A stretch of 64,000 nucleotides of DNA from Candidatus Ribeiella danica. Its GTDB lineage: Bacteria; Chloroflexota; Chloroflexia; Chloroflexales; Roseiflexaceae. The notes beneath the pieces are model-generated. The model searched no databases. It was not told the DNA's origin and saw only the letters and a program-made list of their open reading frames with translations. The position numbers and the translations under genes were made by a program. Numbering within the stretch: position 1 is the stretch's first letter; every line of letters starts with the position of its first letter. Below are positions 51,044 through 60,995 of the stretch, in pieces. Location of the stretch: assembly GCA_016717335.1 (NCBI GenBank), contig JADKFS010000001.1:620001-684000 (forward strand), in the 5' to 3' direction.

Positions 51044-53698
51044 TTACACCTGCCGGTCGCGCTGCCTGAGCTGCCAGGCGGTCAGCCCGAGGCAGACGCC
51101 CATGTACGCAAGCAGGATCAGCCAGCGCGCGAGCAGGTGGGCCACAGTGAAGGTGTACTCGCCCCTCGCCACGCGCAGCAGGCCCGGCTGCAGCGGCAGG
51201 TCGTTCAGATTGGCGGTGGTGCCGTAGGCGTCCATCGCCCAGCGGCTGAGCGTGAGCCAGGAGAGCACGCGCTGTGCGCTGATCCCGTCGCCCAGGCTGA
51301 AGATCACGCCGGCGAACAGGATCTGCGGGATCAGCGCCAGCGGCACGATCGAGATCGCGCGGTCGGGCGTGGTCGCCGCCGACGAGATCGCCAAGCCCAT
51401 CGCGAGGCCCGCCAGCGAGGTCAGCAGCGTGGTGATATACAGCTCAAGCCAGCCCGGCAGCAGCACCCCGGCCTGCGGCAGCCTGACCTTCAGGCCGACC
51501 AGCAGCAGCAGCGCCGCGCTCTGGAGCACCACCAGCAGCAGCAGCACCGCGACCTTGGAGAGCACGTAGGGGCCGATCCGCAGGTTGGCCAGCCGCTCGC
51601 GGCGGTAGATCGGCGCCTCCTTGGTGATCTCACGCGCGGCGTTGATGATCCCAAACCAGACCGCCACGGTCGCCAGCATGAACAGCACCTTCTTGGCCTC
51701 GCTGGCGAACGTGCGCTCGCCGACGATCGCGTCGGCCCTGGCCACCAGCATCAGCAGCAGGCCGATGATCGGCGCCTGCAGCAGCAGGATCACCAGGTTG
51801 CGCCGGTCCTGGACGATCAGGTCGAGGTAGCGCCGGGCCAGGATGCCGAACTGGCGCAGCGGCGAGACCTTCGGGGAGCCCGAGCGCGCGGCTCCGTCGG
51901 CGCTGCCGGCGACCGGGCCGCTGGGCGCCTGCGACAGCCGGCCCGCGATGTAGCGGTCATACTGCGGCGAGGCGCGGAAGTGCAGCTCCCATAGCTCCGC
52001 AAGACTTGGGGCTAGGGGCTTGGGGCTTGGGGCTTGTGCTCCTCGCCCCGGCGCTAGTCCCAAGTCCCTAGCCCCTAGCCCCTGCTTCGTCCAGGCGTCA
52101 TACTCAACCTGCAAGTCGCGCTGCACCACCGCCCAGCGATCGGGGTCTTGCTGGCTGGCCATGCCCTCAAGCTTGGTGTAGATGTCGGCGAAGTCGCCGC
52201 TGCTGACCTGGAAGAACTGCAGCGCCTCGGCCGGCGGGCCAAAGTAGACCAGCCGCCCGTCGGACATGAACGCGACGTGGTCGCACTGGCTGATGTTCGC
52301 GGTCGCGTGGGTCACCAGCACCACCGTGCGCCCGCTGTCGGCCAGGCGGCGCAGCGTGTACATCATCTTCTTCTCCAGCCCGGGGTCCAGGCCGGAGGTC
52401 GGCTCGTCGAGGAAGAACAGCGACGGGTCGGCCAGCAGCTCCGCGCCGATGCTGACGCGCTTGCGCTGCCCGCCCGACAGGTGCTCGACCAGCGCGTCGC
52501 GGTGCGGGGTCATCTCGACATCCTCGAGCACGCGCGCGATCCGCTGGGCGATCTCGGCCGGCGCGGTGTCGGCCGGCAGCCGCAGCTGCGCGGCGTAGCC
52601 CAGCGCTCGGTCGACCGGCAGCGTGCGGTGGATGATGTCCTCCTGCGGGACGTAGCCGAGCACGGCGCGGTAGGCGTCGAAGTTGCGGTAGTAGTCGTCG
52701 CCGTTCACGAACACGCGCCCGCCAGTGGCCTGGGCGTAGCCCGAGAGCGCGTTCATCAAAGTCGACTTGCCGGTGCCGCTGCCGCCCACCAGCGCGACGA
52801 ACTCGCGCGGCTCGATCGAGAGCGAGACATCGTTGAGGATCAGACGGGTCTTGCCGCCGCGGCGCACCTCGCGGCTCAGGTTGCGCGCGTCGATCCGCAG
52901 CGCGCCGCGCTGGTCGTACTGGTCGAGGCTGTCGCCGCCGTAGACCAGCTTGAACGCGCCGATCTGGATCACGTCGCCGGGCGAGAGCGTGTGCTGGGTG
53001 ATGCGCTGGCCGTTCACGAAGGTGCCGTTGGTCGAACCGACGTCGCGCAGCAGGTGGCGCCCGTTCGCGCGCTCGATCGCCGCGTGGTTGCGCGAGACCT
53101 GCGGGTTGTCGAGCACGATGTCGCTGCCCTCGCGCCCGATCGTGATCTGCGGGTCGTTCGGGTCGAGCGGGTAGCTGCGCGCCACCGTGGCGGCCTGGTC
53201 GGCGCGCGCGGCCGCGGCGTTGCGGTAGGTCAGCGTGACGAAGTTGCCGGTGGCCGGGTCGCCGATCCGCAGCACGTCGCCGTCGGCGAGTGTGAGCGGG
53301 CTGTTGGCCGGCAGCCGCCGCCCGCCGGACAGCAGGCCATTGGTCGAGCCGACGTCGACGATCCGGTGGGCCGCGCCGTCCGGCTCGATCCGCGCGTGGC
53401 GCGCCGAGACGAAGCGCGAGGTCAGCACCACGTCGTTCGACGGCGCGCGCCCGAGCGTGAGCGGCTTGGCGCCGAGCGGAACATCGCGCGACTGGCCCTC
53501 GTCCTGAATCAGGAGCATCGGCAGCGCTGTGCTTGGCCGGCTGCCGCCGGCCGCGCGGGCGTCCGGCGGCACGAGCGGCACGGGAGCCGGCCGCGCGGGC
53601 GTTGCGCCGGCCGAATCCTGCGCCCTGCCGCAAGCGGTGCAGAACCTCGCGCCCGGCTTGAGCGCGGCGCCGCAGTACATACACATCGTTTGAGACAC
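51044..53698 (-). CDS. zinc-ribbon/FHA-FHA/ABC2-type ABC transporter fusion
   Basis: An 884-residue ABCG-like half-transporter. In order: a double-CxxC zinc ribbon (about 5-24), FHA1 (about 60-135, 'LTLGRAPSNDVVL', 'SARHARI', 'DVGSTNG'), FHA2 (about 175-250, 'ITIGREGSDIVL', 'SRNHAAI', 'DVGSTNGTFVNG'), and an ATPase with Walker A 'GGSGTGKST' (about 309), signature 'LSGGQRKRVSIG' and Walker B 'LFFLDEPTSGLD'. A six-helix permease follows from about 620. FHA domains read phosphothreonine, so transport is probably controlled by the kinase and phosphatases encoded just across the divergent region. GTG 53698 has GGGAG 9 bases upstream; ATG 53686 is the alternative. Residues about 538-566 are a heptad-palindrome insertion between ATPase and permease. 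Confidence 0.92.
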   Translation of the reverse strand: MSQTMCMYCGAALKPGARFCTACGRAQDSAGATPARPAPVPLVPPDARAAGGSRPSTALPMLLIQDEGQSRDVPLGAKPLTLGRAPSNDVVLTSRFVSARHARIEPDGAAHRIVDVGSTNGLLSGGRRLPANSPLTLADGDVLRIGDPATGNFVTLTYRNAAAARADQAATVARSYPLDPNDPQITIGREGSDIVLDNPQVSRNHAAIERANGRHLLRDVGSTNGTFVNGQRITQHTLSPGDVIQIGAFKLVYGGDSLDQYDQRGALRIDARNLSREVRRGGKTRLILNDVSLSIEPREFVALVGGSGTGKSTLMNALSGYAQATGGRVFVNGDDYYRNFDAYRAVLGYVPQEDIIHRTLPVDRALGYAAQLRLPADTAPAEIAQRIARVLEDVEMTPHRDALVEHLSGGQRKRVSIGAELLADPSLFFLDEPTSGLDPGLEKKMMYTLRRLADSGRTVVLVTHATANISQCDHVAFMSDGRLVYFGPPAEALQFFQVSSGDFADIYTKLEGMASQQDPDRWAVVQRDLQVEYDAWTKQGLGARDLGLAPGRGAQAPSPKPLAPSLAELWELHFRASPQYDRYIAGRLSQAPSGPVAGSADGAARSGSPKVSPLRQFGILARRYLDLIVQDRRNLVILLLQAPIIGLLLMLVARADAIVGERTFASEAKKVLFMLATVAVWFGIINAAREITKEAPIYRRERLANLRIGPYVLSKVAVLLLLVVLQSAALLLLVGLKVRLPQAGVLLPGWLELYITTLLTSLAGLAMGLAISSAATTPDRAISIVPLALIPQILFAGVIFSLGDGISAQRVLSWLTLSRWAMDAYGTTANLNDLPLQPGLLRVARGEYTFTVAHLLARWLILLAYMGVCLGLTAWQLRQRDRQV
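52001..52085. repeat. heptad palindrome inside the FHA-ABC gene
   Basis: Left arm ttggggc, taggggc, ttggggc, ttggggc (52006-52033); right arm caagtccc, tagcccc, tagcccc (52060-52082). It lies in the linker between ATPase and membrane domains and remains open in frame. Confidence 0.85.
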
Positions 53699-53837
53699 AG
53701 CAGCAGGCTCCCATGCTATAATGTCGTGTCGTGCCACGTTGATTCTATCATAAGACAACGTTTCGCTCTACAGCGATCAGCTTTATCGTTTGGGGAGGTC
53801 TGGTGGCAGGGCTACGCCCCGCCGCCAGACCCCGGCC

Positions 53838-53944
53838 CTATAGCAGTGGGCAGTCGGCAGGAGCCTGTCGGCAGTACGACGGATGGCATCACAAAGGCAG
53901 CTCGTTCGTGCGTAGTGGCTCAATGCTTTTGCTCACAGCTATAG
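53838..53944 (-). repeat. 107-bp element with terminal inverted repeats, copy 3
   Basis: Full length, inverted relative to 18625-18731, with both CTATAGC ends intact. It occupies the divergent gap between the FHA-ABC and GAF-ATPase genes. That 330-bp gap holds nothing else recognised except a plus-strand TGCTATAAT at 53714-53722. Confidence 0.88.
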
Positions 53945-54028
53945 ACGATTGTATGGCTCGCGAGAACCATATGTAAGATGCCGGTATGTTGGCGCGCCCA
54001 CCGTGGACGCGCCGCCTGGGCAGGTTTC

Positions 54029-56029
54029 ATGGTTGCACATGCCACATCCGGGCTGCACCTCCCCGCGACACACACGGACGCGCTGCTGCGCATCCACCAG
54101 CAGCTCGCGTCCGCGACCGACAGCGCGGTCTTTCTGGCGCGCGCGCTCGACGCGCTGTGCGCGCAGCTGCGCCCGACCTTCGCGCATGTGCTGCTGTACG
54201 ACCAGGACGGCGATCTGCTGACGGCCGTGGCGTCGTCGCTGCCCGCCCTCGCCGCCGCGCGGCTGCAGATCCGGCCGGGGCCGGCGGTGGCCCAGGCGAT
54301 CAAAGGCTGCCAGACCGCGCTGTTCGATCAGCCGGAGCACGCGCCGCTGGACGACCTGCTCCAGCTGCCGCTGGTCCGCCAGGCGCGCCCGCTGCTGCTG
54401 ATCCCGCTGGTCCGGCTGGGTAGCCCGATCGGCGCGCTGCTGCTGGGGGCCGCGCCGGGCCACCCCTTCCAGCCCGCCGACCTGACGCTGGCCGAGCTGG
54501 TCGCGAACGTGATCGCCGGCGTGCTGTATGTCCGGCGGCTGGCCGAGAAGCTGAGCCGCCGCGACGAGCACCTCGGCATGGTCGCCGACATCGCGGCGCA
54601 CGTCTCGTCCTCGCTCGAGACCCGCGAGGTCTACCGGCTGGTGGTGCAGAAGCTCAACGAGTACTTTCGCGTCGACGCCGGCTCGCTGATGCTGCGCGAC
54701 GAGACCACCGACGAACTGGTGTTCGTAATGACGCTCGAGGCCGGCGAGGAGAAGCTGTTCGGCGTGCGGCTGCCGCCAGGGGCGGGCATCGCCGGCCACG
54801 TCGCGCAGAGCCAGCGGGTCTACATCGCCAACGACGCGGGGCACGACCCGCTGCACTACAAGCTGAACGGCAAGGACGGCGAGACCGAGACCCGCACGCT
54901 GCTGTGCGCGCCGATGGTCGTCAAAGACCAGACGATCGGCGTGATCGAGCTGATCAACAAGCACGGCGGCCCATTCGACCAGACCGACGCCGAGCGGCTT
55001 GGGCTGGTCGCGAACATGATCGGCGTGGCGATCGAGAACGCGCGCCTGTTCGAGTTCGTGCGCCAGCGCCGCGAGCGTCTGGAGCGGCTGCTCGACCGCA
55101 TGATGACCCAGGGCTTCTCGCAGGAGAAGCTGCTGGAGATGCTCGCGCGCGAGCTGGCCACACAGGACAGCCGGATGCTGGCGAAGTTCAACAACCCGTA
55201 CATCGTCGGCACGCCGGTGCTCACGCCCGAAATGTGCTTCGGCCGCGAGCCGCTGTTCAAGCGCATCTTGAGCGTGCTGCACCAGAACAGCCTGCTGCTG
55301 TACGGCGAGCGGCGGATCGGCAAGACCACCGTCCTGCGGCAGCTCAAGATCCGGCTGCAGGCCCACGACGACCCGGAGTACCGCTTCCGGCCGGTCTACG
55401 TCGACCTGCAGGCGATCGAGGAGCATGCCTTCTTCCACACGATTATGGACGACGTGCTGCGGATCTTCGGCACCCAGGCCAACCAGGTGCCGCTGCGCTA
55501 CAGCCCGCGCCGGGCGGCCTACTCGGGCTACGACTTCCAGCACGATCTGAGCGCGGTGATCGGCCGGCTGTGCGGCCCGCAGCCGGGCGGCCGGATCGAC
55601 CGGCTGGTGCTGCTGATCGACGAGGCCGACGTGATGTACCAGTACGACGAGCGCGTGCTGCAGGAGTTCCGCCGGATCTTTATGAACGACTACGCCGCCT
55701 ACCTGGGCGTAGTCTTTGCCGTAATGGACGTGCAGCGCAAGTGGAAGCGCTACGAGAGCCCGTTCTACAACCTGTTCCAGCAGATCCCCATCCCGCCCTT
55801 GACCCGCGCCGACACGGAGCTGCTGGCCCGCACGCCGGTGCGCGGCCGCTACGAGTACCAGGAATCGGCGATCGACCTGATCTACCAGATCAGCGGCGGC
55901 AAGCCGATGAAGATCCAGCTGCTCTGCCTGGAGGCGATCAACTACATCCGCGAGCAGAGCCGCACAATCGTCACACCCGAGGATATCGAGCGAGTCGGCC
56001 AGGCCGTCAAGAGCGAGGAGATGCTATGA
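54029..56029 (+). CDS. double-GAF protein with C-terminal STAND-like ATPase
   Basis: A 666-residue protein. GAF1 (about 20-165), GAF2 (about 190-345, 'FRVDAGSLMLRDETTDELVFVM', 'GIAGHVAQSQRVYIAND', 'TLLCAPMVVKDQTIGVIELINK'), a coiled coil (about 345-385), then a P-loop ATPase opened by 'FNNPYIVGTPV...CFGREPLFKRIL'. Walker A is 'LLYGERRIGKTTVLRQL' (about 425) and Walker B 'LVLLIDEADVMY'. GAF domains bind cyclic nucleotides or other small molecules, so this is probably a ligand-gated ATPase switch. ATG 54029 has AGG 5 bases upstream. The stop overlaps the start of the next gene (ATGA). Confidence 0.88.
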   Translation: MVAHATSGLHLPATHTDALLRIHQQLASATDSAVFLARALDALCAQLRPTFAHVLLYDQDGDLLTAVASSLPALAAARLQIRPGPAVAQAIKGCQTALFDQPEHAPLDDLLQLPLVRQARPLLLIPLVRLGSPIGALLLGAAPGHPFQPADLTLAELVANVIAGVLYVRRLAEKLSRRDEHLGMVADIAAHVSSSLETREVYRLVVQKLNEYFRVDAGSLMLRDETTDELVFVMTLEAGEEKLFGVRLPPGAGIAGHVAQSQRVYIANDAGHDPLHYKLNGKDGETETRTLLCAPMVVKDQTIGVIELINKHGGPFDQTDAERLGLVANMIGVAIENARLFEFVRQRRERLERLLDRMMTQGFSQEKLLEMLARELATQDSRMLAKFNNPYIVGTPVLTPEMCFGREPLFKRILSVLHQNSLLLYGERRIGKTTVLRQLKIRLQAHDDPEYRFRPVYVDLQAIEEHAFFHTIMDDVLRIFGTQANQVPLRYSPRRAAYSGYDFQHDLSAVIGRLCGPQPGGRIDRLVLLIDEADVMYQYDERVLQEFRRIFMNDYAAYLGVVFAVMDVQRKWKRYESPFYNLFQQIPIPPLTRADTELLARTPVRGRYEYQESAIDLIYQISGGKPMKIQLLCLEAINYIREQSRTIVTPEDIERVGQAVKSEEML

Positions 56030-57369
56030 GCGAGTCGCTAGCTATCGCCGCCGCGCCGGCCGCGGCGCCCGCCGCCCTGCGCAACCCGTACCTGATCGGC
56101 GGGGCCGCCCGCGGCGCCAGCTTCTACGGCCGCACCGCCCTGATCCAGGATCTGCTCGACGACAACCCGCGCTCGATCTGGATCGTCGGCAACCGCCGGA
56201 TCGGCAAGACCTCGCTGCTGCGCCGGCTGAAGGAGCTGGGCAACACAGAGACGCGCGTCACGTTCTACATCGACATGCAGGCTACCGAGACGGCCAACCA
56301 GCTGACGCAGTGTTTTCTGGACGAAGACAACACCGAGCGGCTGGCGCGCCTGGGGCTGACCGCCGCCGAGCTGAGCGACAAGCAGCCGCACGAGATCATG
56401 CGGCGGCTCGACCGCTACGCGGCCGAGCGCGGGCTGAACGTCCTGCTGCTGCTCGACGAGGCCGAGGCGCTGTTCACGATCGTCGACTCAGAGGGCGATC
56501 AGATCCTCAAGAACCTGCAGCGCGTTATGGAGGACACCAGCGTGCTGCGCGTGATCCTGTCGGCCACCAAGCGCCTGCTGGCGATGGACAGCATCTGCAA
56601 GTCCTGGGACACCACGCGCTTCCTCGACGTCGTCACGCCACGCTACCTGGGCCGCCTGGAGCAGGCCGAGTCGCTGGCGCTCATCCGCCAGTCGCAGTCG
56701 CCCATGCCGCAGCCGGTCGACGATGACGTGGCGACGGCGGTCCTGGCGGCGACCGGCGGGCACCCCTTCCTGACGCAGTGGCTGTGCGGCAGCCGGCTCT
56801 GGAGCGATGGGGCGCTGCGCCGACCGACCGCGGAGGACCTGCTGCCGAACGACGACATCAACCTGTGCCGCATGTTCGAGGAGGACTACCACTCGCTCTC
56901 GCCAAACGAGCAGCGCATCCTGCGCGCATTCGCGGACGTCGAATGCCTGGACGAGGCCAGCGCGCTCGCGCTGATCAAGGACTGCCAGCCCGGCCAGATC
57001 CGCTCGCTGTTCTCGGCGCTCGCGCAGCTCTGCTACATCCAGCGGGTCGAAAACGGCTATAGTATCGGCAACGAGATTCTGCGCAGCTGGCTGAAGAACT
57101 GCTCGGTGGCCGAGCTAGCGCCAGCCGTGAGCGACACCAGCGCGATGATGAACGCCGACGAGGAGCAGCAGGCGATCAACGCGCAGCTGGAGCTGCACGC
57201 GAAGCGGCTGCGGCTGCTCCAGGCAAAGCAGGCGCTGCAGGGCATCAGCACGCCGCCCGAGGTCGCGATCGAGATCGAGGATATCGAGAAGCAGATCGCC
57301 GGGCTGAAGGGCCGGCTCGCCGAGCTGCGCGGCGTCGCCTATGATGCGGCCCTCGCGGCGCCGGCCTAG
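56026..57369 (+). CDS. STAND-like P-loop ATPase, coupled to the GAF-ATPase
   Basis: A 447-residue ATPase paralogous to the C-terminal half of the preceding gene. It shows 'RNPYLIGGAARGASFYGRTALIQDLL', Walker A 'WIVGNRRIGKTSLLRRL' (about 57-70), Walker B 'VLLLLDEAEALF', sensor 'LRVILSATKRLL' and 'GGHPFLTQWLC'. Helical winged-helix-like and coiled-coil regions follow (about 365-440). Its ATG overlaps the upstream stop by 4 bp with GAGGAG before it, indicating translational coupling and likely hetero-oligomer formation. Targets are unknown; the gene neighbourhood suggests a role in phospho-signalling. Confidence 0.88.
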   Translation: MSESLAIAAAPAAAPAALRNPYLIGGAARGASFYGRTALIQDLLDDNPRSIWIVGNRRIGKTSLLRRLKELGNTETRVTFYIDMQATETANQLTQCFLDEDNTERLARLGLTAAELSDKQPHEIMRRLDRYAAERGLNVLLLLDEAEALFTIVDSEGDQILKNLQRVMEDTSVLRVILSATKRLLAMDSICKSWDTTRFLDVVTPRYLGRLEQAESLALIRQSQSPMPQPVDDDVATAVLAATGGHPFLTQWLCGSRLWSDGALRRPTAEDLLPNDDINLCRMFEEDYHSLSPNEQRILRAFADVECLDEASALALIKDCQPGQIRSLFSALAQLCYIQRVENGYSIGNEILRSWLKNCSVAELAPAVSDTSAMMNADEEQQAINAQLELHAKRLRLLQAKQALQGISTPPEVAIEIEDIEKQIAGLKGRLAELRGVAYDAALAAPA

Positions 57370-57380
57370 GGATCGGGACC

Positions 57381-57487
57381 CTATAGCTGTGAGCAAAAGC
57401 ATTGAGCCGGTATGTAAGAACGAGATGCCGTTGTGATGCGAGCCGCCTTGCTGCCGACTGGCTCCTGCCGACTGCCCACTGCTATAG
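57381..57487 (+). repeat. 107-bp element with terminal inverted repeats, copy 4
   Basis: Full-length copy beginning 11 bases after the ATPase stop codon, with the same orientation and roughly 87% identity to copy 1. Confidence 0.9.
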
Positions 57488-57560
57488 CCGCGCCCTGAAC
57501 GACAGCGTGCTCTGCAGCCGAGCCGCGTTGCCGTTTAGAGGCTATCCGTAAAGCTCTTTT

Positions 57561-57657
57561 ACCACCAAGACACGAAGGCACCAAGGATTGGCGTACCCCG
57601 AGATGTGATCGACGGTGACGATTGTAGCGTGATTCTTGGCGGCTTGGCGCCTTGGTG
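57561..57657. repeat. tandem-arm palindrome before the first PP2C gene
   Basis: ccaagac-acgaagg-caccaagg (57564-57586) faces cttggcgg-cttggcgc-cttggtg (57635-57657). It lies in the gap 57370-57736 together with the 107-bp element; no gene is seen. Confidence 0.6.
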
Positions 57658-57736
57658 ACTACTTCTCAGACAGCTTCTGGGGCCGCCTATCAAGACGCAC
57701 GGCGCCCACCGGGCGCCATAACGAGCACACCGAAGT

Positions 57737-59038
57737 ATGAACCCGACCTGCCCATTCTGCGGCGCCCAGGTACAGCCGCGCTCGCGCTTCTGCCCCGCCT
57801 GCGGGCGGCAGCTCCCCACGCCCGGCGCCGGCCCGGCCATCGCGCCGACCGCCGCCGCCGAGCCCGACACCCCGGTCGAGGCCGGCCTGCACAGCCACAA
57901 ACGCATCCAGATCGACGACGAATCGCTGAATCTACGCGAACTCATAAACGTGGTAGAATCAGGCGTGCGCTGGTGGCAGGAAAAGCTGATCGGCGCGGAT
58001 ATCACGACCCGTCAGCGCGCCGCCGAGTCGATCGAAGAGCTGTCCAAGATCCTGCACAGTCTCTCGAAACAGCTCGCCGAGGGGCGCGAGACTATCCGGA
58101 TCACCACGCGGCTGCCGGTGCAGCGCTCCTACGAGGTCGGCTGCCCGGTCTGCGGCCGTGGGAATCGGGCAGGCGCGAACTATTGCCTGAGCTGCGGGGC
58201 GCCGCTCGCCGGCCAGGCGCGAGATGAGACAGTGACGGTGACGCCGATGCCGCTGCGCTTCAAGATCGGCGCCCGCACGGACCAGGGGCGGGTGCGCAAG
58301 AACAATCAGGACTCGATCTTTACCGGCACGATCAAGCTGCGTGGCGGCCCGGCGTGGCTTTGTCTGGTCGCCGATGGGATGGGCGGCGCCAAGGCCGGCG
58401 AGCAGGCCAGCCGGATCGCCTCCGAGGTGGCCCAGGCCCAGATCAAGAGCGGCGTGGACGGCCACGCGCCGCCCGACGACAACGCCTGGCAGGATCTGCT
58501 GCGCAAGGCCGCCCGCGCGGCCAACAGCCGCGTCTACGAAGAGTCGCGCGCCGACGCCGAGCGCAAGGGCATGGGCACGACCCTGACGATCGCCCTGATC
58601 GTCGGCGAGCGGCTGCACATCGCCTCGGTCGGCGACTCGCGCGCCTACCTGCTCAACGCCAGCGGCGTCACGTCCGACGGCGCCACGACCGCACAGCTCA
58701 CCTCCGATCACAGCCTGGTGGCGCGGCTGGTCGACATCGGCCAGATCACACCCGAGCAAGCCCGCACGCACCCGCAGCGCAACCTGCTCTACCGCTCGAT
58801 CGGCACCGATCCGTCGGTCGAGGTCGATACCTTCTCCGAGCAGGTCGAGCCGGGCGACGTGGTGCTGCTCTGCTCCGACGGGCTGTTCAACCACGTGCGC
58901 GACGAGGAGATCGCCCAGATCGCGCTGACCCAGCCCGACCCGGACCGCGCCTGCGAGCAGCTCGTCGCGCTGGCGAACGAGCGCGGCGGCCGCGACAACA
59001 TCAGCGTGGTGATCGTGAGGGTCGAAGGACAGAAGTAG
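57737..59038 (+). CDS. zinc-ribbon PP2C-family Ser/Thr phosphatase
   Basis: A 433-residue protein. An N-terminal zinc ribbon (CxxC at about 5-8 and 20-23) is followed by a helical region (about 60-120) and a second ribbon (about 137-157, 'CPVCGRGN...CLSCG'). The PP2C domain (about 175-430) has 'ARTDQGRVRKNNQDS', 'VADGMGGAKAGEQAS', 'GMGTTLTIALI', 'ASVGDSRAYLL', 'SDHSLVARLV', 'LLCSDGLFNHV' and 'GGRDNISVVIV', with all metal-binding Asp positions. It should dephosphorylate Ser/Thr on targets of the nearby kinase and may oppose FHA recognition. It leads the PP2C-PP2C-kinase-vWA run. Confidence 0.95.
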   Translation: MNPTCPFCGAQVQPRSRFCPACGRQLPTPGAGPAIAPTAAAEPDTPVEAGLHSHKRIQIDDESLNLRELINVVESGVRWWQEKLIGADITTRQRAAESIEELSKILHSLSKQLAEGRETIRITTRLPVQRSYEVGCPVCGRGNRAGANYCLSCGAPLAGQARDETVTVTPMPLRFKIGARTDQGRVRKNNQDSIFTGTIKLRGGPAWLCLVADGMGGAKAGEQASRIASEVAQAQIKSGVDGHAPPDDNAWQDLLRKAARAANSRVYEESRADAERKGMGTTLTIALIVGERLHIASVGDSRAYLLNASGVTSDGATTAQLTSDHSLVARLVDIGQITPEQARTHPQRNLLYRSIGTDPSVEVDTFSEQVEPGDVVLLCSDGLFNHVRDEEIAQIALTQPDPDRACEQLVALANERGGRDNISVVIVRVEGQK

Positions 59039-59044
59039 CCCGTC

Positions 59045-59085
59045 AGAACGTTCGAACGCTCGAACGTCTCAACGTTTCAACATAG
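59045..59085. repeat. 8-bp tandem tract between the two PP2C genes
   Basis: gttcgaac, gctcgaac, gtctcaac and gtttcaac are consecutive octamers (59050-59081). The unit gttcgaac is itself palindromic. Confidence 0.65.
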
Positions 59086-59096
59086 CGAGAGGGCTG

Positions 59097-60893
<1,797 letters not shown>

Positions 60894-60896
<3 letters not shown>

Positions 60897-60995
60897 TCAG
60901 TAGTCAGGCATCAGATATCAGTACCACCGAACAGCGTCGCCTTTCAAAGTCTTCATTGATATCTGACTACTGGCTGCTGACTACTGACTACTGCG
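60894..60995. repeat. heptad palindrome between PP2C and kinase genes
   Basis: Left arm tagtcag, tagtcag, gcatcag, atatcag (60895-60922); right arm starts near tatctga (60959) and continues as ctactgg, ctgctga, ctactga, ctactgc up to the kinase ATG. It replaces any ordinary ribosome site in front of the kinase gene. Confidence 0.82.
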
